Source: Paraburkholderia sartisoli
GTDB lineage: Bacteria > Pseudomonadota > Gammaproteobacteria > Burkholderiales > Burkholderiaceae
NCBI RefSeq assembly: GCF_900107685.1
Contig: NZ_FNRQ01000009.1
Coordinates: 117,569-181,568 of the forward strand
DNA: 64,000 nucleotides
Reading direction: 5' to 3'
In this document: one piece after another, positions 16,661-24,351 of the stretch
Position numbering within the stretch: position 1 is the first letter of the stretch
Layout of the letters: each line of letters begins with the position of its first letter
The notes under the pieces: generated by a model
The model's database searches: none
What the model was told of the DNA's origin: nothing
Seen by the model: the letters and a program-made list of their open reading frames with translations, nothing else
Position numbers and translations under genes: made by a program

Positions 16661-17182
16661 TCAGGCCGCCTGGGCCTTGGGCGTGTAGAACGGATTGCTG
16701 ATCTGATCCTTGACCTTCGCGACGTCGTCGAGCCTGGGCAGCCCGTTCATCGCGGCGTGGATCGCGGTCTTGCAGGCCACGTAGTTGTTCTCGTAGACGG
16801 CGTCGAGGTCGTCGCACGACCAGTTCACCCAGTTCGCGGTGACGATGCACCACTCGTTCGCGGCCTCGGGCGGCAGCGTGCCGTCGATCATCGCCTCGGT
16901 CACTGCCTTCGCGATGGCCGCCTGCGAGGCGCCCCAGGTGGCGTTGCCGTGCAGGTCGCCGCCGATATCCGCCTTGTTCACGTAGAGCGTGGCGGGCTTG
17001 ACCGGCACGTTGGGCTGCGCCACGACCATGAAAGGCACGTGGCCCTGCGAAGGCGAAGAAAGGCTGTTCGTGAACGCCTGCCCCACCGGGCCGCTGCGCG
17101 GGCCGATCATGATGTTGATGTGGGCAGCGTTTACGCCTGGTCCCGCAAAACCTTCACCGATATAGACTTCCAAGGCTTTCAT
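16661..17182 (-). CDS. Formaldehyde-activating enzyme (Fae) family protein
   Basis: A 173-residue member of the Fae family. The N-terminal block MKALEVYIGEGFAGPGVNAAHINIMIGPR includes the histidine (H21) that corresponds to the catalytic His of Fae, and later blocks QGHVPFMVVAQPNVPVKPATLYVNK and NYVACKTAIHAAMNG fit the family. Fae joins formaldehyde to tetrahydromethanopterin; Fae-like paralogues without proven activity also exist. The start is the ATG at 17182, preceded by GGAGACGGAG. It leads an operon with the aldo/keto reductase and aldehyde dehydrogenase and is divergent from a ProX-like gene. That suggests handling of formaldehyde or a related C1 product from demethylation of a quaternary amine, which is inference. 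Confidence 0.78.
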   Translation of the reverse strand: MKALEVYIGEGFAGPGVNAAHINIMIGPRSGPVGQAFTNSLSSPSQGHVPFMVVAQPNVPVKPATLYVNKADIGGDLHGNATWGASQAAIAKAVTEAMIDGTLPPEAANEWCIVTANWVNWSCDDLDAVYENNYVACKTAIHAAMNGLPRLDDVAKVKDQISNPFYTPKAQAA

Positions 17183-17481
17183 ATCTGACTCCGTCTCCTG
17201 TAGTGCCGGTCTCGTTGTGCGGCGCAGCGCAGCATGTTTTGTCAATGCGGCCTGCGCGTCGAGACGAATTGCAGCACATGCAAGAGGCGTCCAAAAGCTA
17301 TGAAATCTCATGGGGGCATGACGCGGAATCATTGCCATGAGATCAGGTAATGCTTCGATGACTATTCGTTGCTTCGCAACCCAAAGTTCTGCCGCTAGAC
17401 TCTGTTCGCATCGATTCGAAAAGCGCGGCCCACGCCCTGGCGCAAGGGACCACGCAGACCATCCTGAACGGAGGAGACGAC

Positions 17482-18531
17482 ATGAAACGTATCACGCGTT
17501 CCGGCGTGCGCCTGGGTACACACTTCGCCGCCGCGCTCGCGCTGACGTGCGCCGCCACGAGCAGCTTCGCCGCGCCTGGCTGGTGCGGGTCGGGCAAAAC
17601 CGTGAAGCTCGCGCAGATCACCTGGGAAAGCGGCGCGCTGATGACCGAAATGGTCCGCACGGTGCTCGAGAAGGGCTACGGTTGCAAGACCGAGGTCATT
17701 CCCGGCGCCACGGCCGCCACCGAGACCGCGCTCGCGAGCAACGACCTGCAGGTGTGGGCCGAGCACTGGACGGGCCGCAGCCCGATCGTCGCGCGCGCGC
17801 TCAAGGACGGCAACGTGAAGCTCGTGGGTGAACTGATCCCCGGCGGCGACAAGGAGGGCTGGTACGTACCCGATTACGTCATCAACGGCGACGCGAAGCG
17901 CGGCATCAAGCCCATCGCGCCGCAGCTGCGCTCCATCTCGCAACTGCCGCAATACAAGGACCTCTTCGCCGACGACGAGGAGCCCGGCAAGGGCCGCTTC
18001 TACAACTGCCCCGCCGGCTGGGACTGCGAGCGCTTCAACAACCAGTTGCTGAAAGCCTACAAGCTCGGCGACGACTACACGAACTTCCGCCCCGGCACCG
18101 GCGGCGCGCTCGACGCGGCCATCGCGTCGGCCTACGAGCGCGGCAAGCCTATCCTCTTCTACTACTGGCAGCCCGCCGGCCTGATGGCGAAGTACCACTT
18201 CGTGCAACTGCAGGGCGCGCCGTACTCGGACGCCTGCTGGAACACCGTCGCCGACCCGAAGGACACCCCGTGCGCCTCGGCGTTCAAGGTCTCGCATCTG
18301 AAGATCGCGGTGTCGACGCCGTTCTACGACACCGAACCCGGCGCCATGGCTTTCTTCGAGAAAGTGAGCCTGCCGCTCTCGCTGGACGAGCAGATGGTCC
18401 AGCAGATGCACGACAAAAAGCTCGACGCCTCCAGGGTCGCGCACAGCTTCTTCGAGCAGCACCCCGAAATCTGGAAGCAATGGGTCACGCCGGACGTCGC
18501 CGCGCGCGTGCAGGCAAGCCTCGGCACCTGA
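17482..18531 (+). CDS. ProX/OpuAC-like glycine betaine-type ABC substrate-binding protein (copy 2)
   Basis: A 349-residue periplasmic binding protein. The signal peptide ends near TSSFAAPGW, followed by WCGSGKTVKLAQITWESGAL, PGATAATETALASNDLQVWAEHWTG and LVGELIPGGDKEGWYVPDYV. It is paralogous to the protein at 10704-11744 over its whole length, including a shared pattern of cysteines (WC, YGC, FYNCPAGWDC, DACW). It is the first gene of the operon with the ProW-like permease and ProV-like ATPase and so is their primary binding protein. It is divergent from the Fae-like operon with a 299-base control region between. The ATG at 17482 follows GGAGGAGACGAC. Confidence 0.83.
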   Translation: MKRITRSGVRLGTHFAAALALTCAATSSFAAPGWCGSGKTVKLAQITWESGALMTEMVRTVLEKGYGCKTEVIPGATAATETALASNDLQVWAEHWTGRSPIVARALKDGNVKLVGELIPGGDKEGWYVPDYVINGDAKRGIKPIAPQLRSISQLPQYKDLFADDEEPGKGRFYNCPAGWDCERFNNQLLKAYKLGDDYTNFRPGTGGALDAAIASAYERGKPILFYYWQPAGLMAKYHFVQLQGAPYSDACWNTVADPKDTPCASAFKVSHLKIAVSTPFYDTEPGAMAFFEKVSLPLSLDEQMVQQMHDKKLDASRVAHSFFEQHPEIWKQWVTPDVAARVQASLGT

Positions 18532-18540
18532 ACGGCATGC

Positions 18541-18559
18541 CCGCATCGCAAGCATGCGG
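18541..18559 (+). other. Hairpin between binding-protein and permease genes
   Basis: CCGCAT (18541-18546) and ATGCGG (18554-18559) form a stem without a following T-run. Hairpins here often protect the binding-protein mRNA so that it is made in excess over the permease; that role is inferred. Confidence 0.35.
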
Positions 18560-18627
18560 CAACTCATGCGGCGATTCATGCAGCAAGGCAACACGCATTA
18601 CCTGTCACTCGCAGAATGAGGCTCACC

Positions 18628-19593
18628 ATGGCATCTCCCTTTCTTCACCTGTCGATCGCAGACGGGATCAACAATCAGGTCACCGCGTTCGTGCAGCAGT
18701 ACGGCGACGCGTTCCACAACTTCAGCGTCCTGATGCTGCGCGATTTGCTGGTACCGCTCGAGGGTCTGCTGCGCGCGACGCCGCCGCTGGTCATACTCGC
18801 CGCCGTAGGCCTCCTGTCCTGGCACGCATCGCGCCGCATCGGCGTGGCTGTGCTGTTCATCGGCCTGCTCTGGCTGATCGGTTGCTTCGGGCTGTGGGAC
18901 AAGCTCATGCAGACCTTCGCGCTGATGGTGGTCGCCACGCTCATCTCGGTGGTGCTCGGCGTGCCCATCGGCATCCTCGCGGCGTCGAGCAGCACGCTGC
19001 GCCGCGTGCTCCTGCCTGTGCTCGACGTAATGCAGACGCTGCCGAGCTTCGTCTACCTGATTCCAGTGCTGATGCTGTTCGGCCTCGGGAAGGTGCCCGC
19101 GATTCTCGCGACCGTCGTGTACGCGCTGCCGCCGCTCATCCGCCTGACCGATCTCGGCATCCGTCACGTGGACGCCGAGATCGTCGAGGCCGCGCGCGCG
19201 TTCGGCACCACGCGCATGCAATTGCTGTTCGGCGTGCAACTGCCGCTCGCGCGTCCGAGCATCATGGCCGGTATCAACCAGACCACGATGATGGCACTCT
19301 CGATGGTCGTGATCGCCTCGATGATCGGCTCGCGCGGCCTCGGTGAAGACGTGCTTGCCGGCATTCAGACGCTCGACGTCGGCAAGGGCATGCAGGCGGG
19401 CATCGCCATCGTGATCCTCGCCATCGTGATCGATCGCATCAGCCAGGGCTACGGCCAGGGACGCCGCACGCGCGGTCTTGCACGCAGGCAGAAGCAGCCC
19501 TCGCGGATTCCGTTTCGCCGCGGCCGCGATCAGGAAAACGATGACGCTGACGCGGCCACGCCGGGCGACCTGAGCAGCCATCCGGCCAAGTAA
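18628..19593 (+). CDS. ProW/OpuAB-like betaine ABC transporter permease
   Basis: A 321-residue inner-membrane permease with an N-terminal extension, several membrane segments from about residue 45, and the ProW core. The ATPase-docking loop reads EAARAFGTTRMQLLFGVQLPLARPSIMAGIN, followed by MMALSMVVIASMIGSRGLGEDVLAGIQ, a strong ProW/OpuAB signature. The C-terminus is a long charged tail. Two starts are possible: ATG 18616 lacks a ribosome site, while ATG 18628 has TGAGG seven bases upstream and is preferred. It lies between the ProX-like and ProV-like genes and forms the channel of the importer. Confidence 0.83.
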   Translation: MASPFLHLSIADGINNQVTAFVQQYGDAFHNFSVLMLRDLLVPLEGLLRATPPLVILAAVGLLSWHASRRIGVAVLFIGLLWLIGCFGLWDKLMQTFALMVVATLISVVLGVPIGILAASSSTLRRVLLPVLDVMQTLPSFVYLIPVLMLFGLGKVPAILATVVYALPPLIRLTDLGIRHVDAEIVEAARAFGTTRMQLLFGVQLPLARPSIMAGINQTTMMALSMVVIASMIGSRGLGEDVLAGIQTLDVGKGMQAGIAIVILAIVIDRISQGYGQGRRTRGLARRQKQPSRIPFRRGRDQENDDADAATPGDLSSHPAK

Positions 19594-19701
19594 GGGACAC
19601 GCCCGACACGAAGAACGCAAAGCGGATACATTAGCGCCGGCACTGACCGGGACAACACCAGGAAAAACCGGCGCAACCCGAAACGCAATGAGGTAACGAA
19701 C

Positions 19702-20526
19702 ATGAGCGGCATCGAAGTCAAACACGTGTACAAGATTTTCGGCGCGCGCGACGCGGGCCAGCGCGCGCTGGCGCTGCTGCGCGGCGGCGCGAGCAAGGCC
19801 GAGGTCCTCGAAAAGACGCGCTGCAACGTCGGCCTGAACGACGTGAGCCTGTCGATCGGCTCGGGCCAGATCTTCGTCATCATGGGGCTCTCGGGCTCGG
19901 GCAAATCCACGCTCGTGCGCCACTTCAACAGGCTGATCGAGCCGACGGTAGGCGAGATACTGATCGACGGCAACGACGTGCTCAAGCTCTCCGGCGGCGG
20001 CCTGCGCAATCTGCGGCGCTACGGCGTGAGCATGGTGTTCCAGAGCTTCGGCCTCTTGCCGCACCAGACGGTGCTCAACAATACTGCCTACGCGCTCGTC
20101 ACGCGCGGCGAGAAAAAGGCCGCCGCGCATGCGAGCGCGCGCGAATGGCTCGAGAAGGTGGGCCTCGCGGGCTACGCCGACCATTACCCCGACGAGCTCT
20201 CGGGCGGCATGCGCCAGCGCGTGGGTCTCGCGCGGGCGCTGGCCGCGAATACCGACGTGATCCTGATGGACGAAGCGTTCTCGGCGCTCGATCCGCTCAT
20301 CCGCGCGGAAATGCAGGATCAACTGCTCGAACTCCAGCAGTCGCTCAAGAAGACGATCGTGTTCATCACGCACGACCTCGACGAGGCGCTGCGCATCGGC
20401 AACCAGATCGCGATTCTGCGCGACGGCCGCCTGATCCAGTGCGGCACGCCCGACGACATCCTGCACCGCCCCGCCGACGACTACGTGCGCCGCTTCGTGG
20501 AACGCCGCAGCGGCGCGACGCACTAA
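19702..20526 (+). CDS. ProV-like betaine ABC transporter ATP-binding protein, without CBS domains
   Basis: A 274-residue ABC ATPase beginning with the ProV-type IEVKHVYKIFGARD. Walker A is MGLSGSGKST, the Q-loop VFQSFGLLPHQTVLNN, the signature LSGGMRQRVGLARAL, Walker B VILMDEAFSALDPLIR and the switch VFITHDLDEALRIGN. It is shorter than E. coli ProV (~400 residues) because it stops after the nucleotide-binding domain and lacks the two CBS domains used for ionic-strength sensing. This fits a nutrient importer rather than an osmotically gated one (inference). It is the third gene of the transporter operon and is followed after 9 bases by an MFS gene. Confidence 0.84.
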   Translation: MSGIEVKHVYKIFGARDAGQRALALLRGGASKAEVLEKTRCNVGLNDVSLSIGSGQIFVIMGLSGSGKSTLVRHFNRLIEPTVGEILIDGNDVLKLSGGGLRNLRRYGVSMVFQSFGLLPHQTVLNNTAYALVTRGEKKAAAHASAREWLEKVGLAGYADHYPDELSGGMRQRVGLARALAANTDVILMDEAFSALDPLIRAEMQDQLLELQQSLKKTIVFITHDLDEALRIGNQIAILRDGRLIQCGTPDDILHRPADDYVRRFVERRSGATH

Positions 20527-20535
20527 GCGCCGCGC

Positions 20536-21699
20536 ATGCGGGCGCTCGTCGGCCTGCTGGGCGGCTACACGATACTCATCTGCGGCAACAGCCTGCTCAC
20601 CACGCTGATTTCGCTGCGGATGCTGCAGGCCGGGCACACCGCCCTCGAAGTCGGCCTCGTGCAGTCGTGCTACTACGTCGGCTTCATCGCGGGCGCGCTC
20701 GGCCTCGGTCCGCTCGTCGCGCGCATCGGGTCGCAGCGCGCGTTTATCGGCTTCGGCGCGCTCACCGCGCTCGCGGCGCTCGGCTATCTTTCCTTTGACG
20801 CACCCGACATCTGGGCCGCGCTGCGGCTCGTGACGGGTTTCTGCATGGTCGGCGTGTTCACCTCGATCGAGAGCGGCGTCAACAGCGCCGTGCCGAACGG
20901 GCAGCGCGGGCGCGCATTCGCGTTCTATCTCGTGCTCACCTACCTCGGCGTGAGCATCGGCCAGTTCCTGCTCGGCGTGACCGCGCCCGGCAGCAACGTC
21001 GCGCATGCGCTCGTGAACGGCCTCTTTGTCGCCGCGCTGATTCCCGTGGCGCTGATCGGCGACTGGCAGCACACCGCGCCGCTGCCCCTGGCCGCCACGG
21101 TGAGCGCCTCGCCCCTCGCCACGCCCAAACGCCCCACGCTGCTGCTCGACGGCCTGCGCGAGCTGCACCGCGTCGCGCCGCGCAGCGTGCCCGCCTGCAT
21201 CGGCGCGGGGCTGCTTTCCAGCGCGTTCTATGCGCTCACGCCGGTCTACCTCGCGCGCATCGGCTTTCCGGCCGGCGACATTTCGCGCGCCATGGGCATC
21301 GTGCTGATCGGCGCGCTGCTCTCGCAGTGGCCCGTGGGACGCCTCTCCGATCATCTTGGGCGGCACGCCACGCTCGGCGTGGTCTCGCTCGTCGCCGCAG
21401 TCGCGGCGGCGGCGTTGACCATCGTGCGCGCGCCGCTTTTAGTCGACGCCCTGCTGTTCCTCTACGTCGCGCTCACCTTCACGCTCTACGGCGTGATCGT
21501 CTCCGACGTGAACGACCATGTCGATCAGGCGCGCCGCGTGCAAACAAGCGCCACGCTGCTGCTCGTCTTCTCGCTCGGAGGCGCGGCCGGGCCGACGCTC
21601 GCGTCGCTCTTCATGCGCCTGATCGGCCCGGGCGGCCTCTACGTCTTCGCGCTGGCCGTGACGCTCGGGCTCGCGGCGCTCTCTCGCGCGCGCCGCTGA
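20536..21699 (+). CDS. Major facilitator superfamily transporter
   Basis: A 387-residue MFS protein with about 12 membrane segments. The first-half motif is LGPLVARIGSQRAFIGFGAL and the second-half equivalent VGRLSDHLGRHATLGVVSL. The fold resembles YcaD-like drug/metabolite exporters, but specificity cannot be read. It starts 9 bases after the ProV-like stop, so it is probably in the same transcript. This is unusual for an ABC importer operon and may reflect export of a product or an alternative uptake route. Confidence 0.78.
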   Translation: MRALVGLLGGYTILICGNSLLTTLISLRMLQAGHTALEVGLVQSCYYVGFIAGALGLGPLVARIGSQRAFIGFGALTALAALGYLSFDAPDIWAALRLVTGFCMVGVFTSIESGVNSAVPNGQRGRAFAFYLVLTYLGVSIGQFLLGVTAPGSNVAHALVNGLFVAALIPVALIGDWQHTAPLPLAATVSASPLATPKRPTLLLDGLRELHRVAPRSVPACIGAGLLSSAFYALTPVYLARIGFPAGDISRAMGIVLIGALLSQWPVGRLSDHLGRHATLGVVSLVAAVAAAALTIVRAPLLVDALLFLYVALTFTLYGVIVSDVNDHVDQARRVQTSATLLLVFSLGGAAGPTLASLFMRLIGPGGLYVFALAVTLGLAALSRARR

Positions 21700-21795
21700 A
21701 TGGCGACGACCCGCCGCGGCGCCTCGCGGGCCGGTATACTCCGTCGTTTTGGAGCCGCGCCATTTCACGATGGCGCGGCCCGCGAGGAGACGACC

Positions 21796-22686
21796 TTGAA
21801 GCGAAAAATGCCGGCGCTGAACGCCCTGAAGGCGTTCGAGGCGGCAGGCACGAGCGGCAGCTTTACCCGCGCCGCCGGGCAGCTGAACGTGACGCAGAGC
21901 GCCGTGAGCCGCCAGGTGCGCCAGCTCGAGGAGCAGCTAGGCGAGACGCTGCTCGAGCGCCATCATCACCGGCTCGAACTCACCGAGGCCGGGCGCACGC
22001 TCCTGCGCACGCTGCAGCAGTCGTTCGACCGCATCGAGCTGACCGTGCGCACGATCCAGCAGAAGAGCGACCTGAACCGCCTGCGCGTGAACGTGCCGCC
22101 CACCTTCGCGGCGCGCTGGCTCGTGCCGCGCCTGACGAAGCTGCACGCGCGCCACCCTTCGCTCGAACTGAGCCTCACGACGCAACTGCACGACAGCCTC
22201 GCCGACTCCACCGCGCTCGACTGCGCGATCCGTTTCGGCGACGGTGAATGGGAAGGACTGGAAAGCTCGCTCCTGATGCACGAATCGCACATCGCGGTCT
22301 GCGCGCCCGCGCTGCTCGCGAACGGTCCGCTCGACCTCACGCAGCAGACGCTGCTACACGTGCTGGCCGCCGGGAACCAGCGCTATCTCACGTGGCGGCA
22401 CTGGCTGGACGCCGCCCGCATGGAAGACGTGGATACCTCGGGCGGCTATGAATTCGACCTGCTCGATCATGCGATCCGCGCCGCCATCGAAGGGCTCGGC
22501 GTGACCATGGCGGACCGCAACATGATCGGGCGCGAACTGGCCGAGGGGTTGCTCGCGCCGGTGCGCGACGTCCACGTGGACGGACGCCAGTCATACTGGT
22601 TCGTGGTGCGGCCCGAACAGAAAACATCCAGACCGCTCCAGCTTTTCAGGCAGTGGCTTCAGGAAGAGATCGCGGCGACGCGCTGA
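21796..22686 (+). CDS. LysR-family transcriptional regulator (GcvA type)
   Basis: A 296-residue LysR regulator with the N-terminal helix-turn-helix (MPALNALKAFEAAGTSGSF, then AAGQLNVTQSAVSRQVRQLE) and GETLLERHHHRLELTEAG, then the effector domain. The start chosen is a TTG at 21796 that follows GAGGAGACGACC. The ATG at 21808 would give a protein four residues shorter but lies too far from the ribosome site. The closest relative in the window is the LysR at 13041-13991, suggesting the two arose with the duplicated ProX genes. Its 3' end overlaps the 3' end of the convergent GMC oxidoreductase gene by 28 bases. Confidence 0.82.
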   Translation: MKRKMPALNALKAFEAAGTSGSFTRAAGQLNVTQSAVSRQVRQLEEQLGETLLERHHHRLELTEAGRTLLRTLQQSFDRIELTVRTIQQKSDLNRLRVNVPPTFAARWLVPRLTKLHARHPSLELSLTTQLHDSLADSTALDCAIRFGDGEWEGLESSLLMHESHIAVCAPALLANGPLDLTQQTLLHVLAAGNQRYLTWRHWLDAARMEDVDTSGGYEFDLLDHAIRAAIEGLGVTMADRNMIGRELAEGLLAPVRDVHVDGRQSYWFVVRPEQKTSRPLQLFRQWLQEEIAATR

Positions 22687-24335
22687 ACGTTGGCGGCCTG
22701 GCTTTGAGCCGCGGCGTCTTCGATGATCATCTGCGCACCCTTCTCCGCGACCATCATCGTCGCCGCATTGGTATTGCCGGACGTGATGTTCGGGAAAATC
22801 GACGCGTCCACCACGCGCAGGCCCTCGATGCCATGCACGCGCAGGCGCGCATCCACCACCGCCGTGCGCGGGTCGGGGCCCATCGCGCAGGAGCCGCACA
22901 GGTGATAGATCGAGCCGCTCTGCTCGCGGAAGAACCTGAGCATGCTCGCGTCGTCGGTCACCTCGCCCGCGGGCGTCACCTCTTCCACGGTGATGTCCCG
23001 CAGCGCGCGCGCCGTCATCAGCTTGCGCACGAGACGGCTGCCCGCGACCGCTTCGTCGCGGTCCTTTTGCGTCGAAAGATAGTTGCCATGGATCTTCGGC
23101 GCGTCTTCCACGTTCGCCGACGCGATCTCGATCGAGCCGCGACTCGTGGGCCGGCACGGATTGAAGCAGACGAGAAATCCCGAGTACGGCTCCGGCGTGA
23201 GCCGCGCGCGGTTCGAATCAGGAATCCGGTACGAAAGCGGATTGAAGTACACCTGCATGTCCGGGTGCGCGTGGTCCGGGTTCGTGCGGAAGAAACCGCC
23301 CGACTGGTTCACGCTCATCGAGAACGGTCCCTTACGCTTCAGCAGATACTGCAGGCCAAATTTGAGCCTGCCGGTCCAGCTTCTAAACGCGTCGTTGAGC
23401 GTCTTCACGCGCGCGCGGTAGTAGAAGCTCACGCACAGATGGTCCTGCAGGTTCTGCCCCACCGCCGGCAGCTCGTGCACCACGTCGATGCCGTGCTTCT
23501 CGAGCAGCGCGCGCGGACCCACGCCCGAGAGCTGGAGCACCTTCGGCGAATCGACCGCGCCAGCCGCGACGATCACTTCACGGTTCGCATGGAACGTGCG
23601 CTTCACGCCGTGCTGCACGATCTCCACGCCGGTCGCACGCGGTTGACCCGCGCCGGCACCGGCGTCGAACAGCACGCGCGTCGCGTGGGCATGATGCTCG
23701 ATCTTGAGATTCGGACGATGCCCCGCGCGATGCAGATACGCGAAGCTGCTCGAATCGCGCTTACCGTCGCGCGTATTGACATCGTAAATGCCCACGCCTT
23801 CGAGGCGCGCGCCGTTGAAGTCGTCGTTGAGCGCATAGCCGAGCTGCGTACAGCCTTCGACGAAGGTCCGGCAAACCGGATGCGCACCGTCCTTCATCGG
23901 CGTGATGCGCACCGGGCCGTTCGCGCCGTGCCAGGTCGTGTCGCCCAGCGGATGCGATTCGAGCTTGCGGAAATACGGCAACACATCTTCGTACGACCAG
24001 CCCGGATTGCCGGCCGCGGCCCAGTCGTCGTAATCGCGCCGGGCGCCGCGCACGTAGATCATCGCGTTGATCGAACCCGAGCCGCCCTGCACCTTGCCGC
24101 GCGGCGCGTAGATCCGACGCCCGCCCAGTTCCGGCTCCGGCTCGCTGTAGTACATCCAGTTGTGCTGCTTGTTGTAGTACAGCTTGGCGAAGCCGATGGG
24201 TATTTTGAACCAGAACGAGTCGTCGGGACCGCCTGCTTCGAGCAGCAGCACCGAATGGCGGCCCGAGGCCGAGAGCCGTGCGGCGAGAATACAGCCCGCC
24301 GAACCCGCGCCAACGATGATGTAATCGTAGTTCAT
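22659..24335 (-). CDS. GMC-family FAD oxidoreductase (choline dehydrogenase/alcohol dehydrogenase type)
   Basis: A 558-residue GMC oxidoreductase. The N-terminal FAD-binding motif is YDYIIVGAGSAGCILAARLS. Signature 1 is YAPRGKVQGGSGSINAMIYVRGAR (~residue 80), signature 2 VIVAAGAVDSPKVLQLSGVGP (~255) and the C-terminal catalytic region YHLCGSCAMGPDPRTAVVD…RVVDASIFPNITSGNTNAATMMVAEKGA. It belongs to the BetA/AlkJ-like group that oxidises alcohols; choline itself is possible but not shown. It is the last gene of the minus-strand block with a DgoD-like protein, an MFS transporter and an aldehyde dehydrogenase. A primary alcohol could thus be oxidised to an aldehyde here and to an acid by the dehydrogenase at 27073. 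Confidence 0.84.
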   Translation of the reverse strand: MNYDYIIVGAGSAGCILAARLSASGRHSVLLLEAGGPDDSFWFKIPIGFAKLYYNKQHNWMYYSEPEPELGGRRIYAPRGKVQGGSGSINAMIYVRGARRDYDDWAAAGNPGWSYEDVLPYFRKLESHPLGDTTWHGANGPVRITPMKDGAHPVCRTFVEGCTQLGYALNDDFNGARLEGVGIYDVNTRDGKRDSSSFAYLHRAGHRPNLKIEHHAHATRVLFDAGAGAGQPRATGVEIVQHGVKRTFHANREVIVAAGAVDSPKVLQLSGVGPRALLEKHGIDVVHELPAVGQNLQDHLCVSFYYRARVKTLNDAFRSWTGRLKFGLQYLLKRKGPFSMSVNQSGGFFRTNPDHAHPDMQVYFNPLSYRIPDSNRARLTPEPYSGFLVCFNPCRPTSRGSIEIASANVEDAPKIHGNYLSTQKDRDEAVAGSRLVRKLMTARALRDITVEEVTPAGEVTDDASMLRFFREQSGSIYHLCGSCAMGPDPRTAVVDARLRVHGIEGLRVVDASIFPNITSGNTNAATMMVAEKGAQMIIEDAAAQSQAANVQRVAAISS

Positions 24336-24351
24336 GTACTAGCTCCCGGGA

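Noticed and set aside
18598..21366. Minus-strand frame of 922 codons
   Set aside because: It covers the ProW-like, ProV-like and MFS genes on the opposite strand and has only His/Arg/Glu-rich shadow composition with no domain.
23205..23225. GGTTCGAATC resembling a tRNA T-arm
   Set aside because: It lies inside the GMC oxidoreductase gene and no acceptor or anticodon stem could be built around it.
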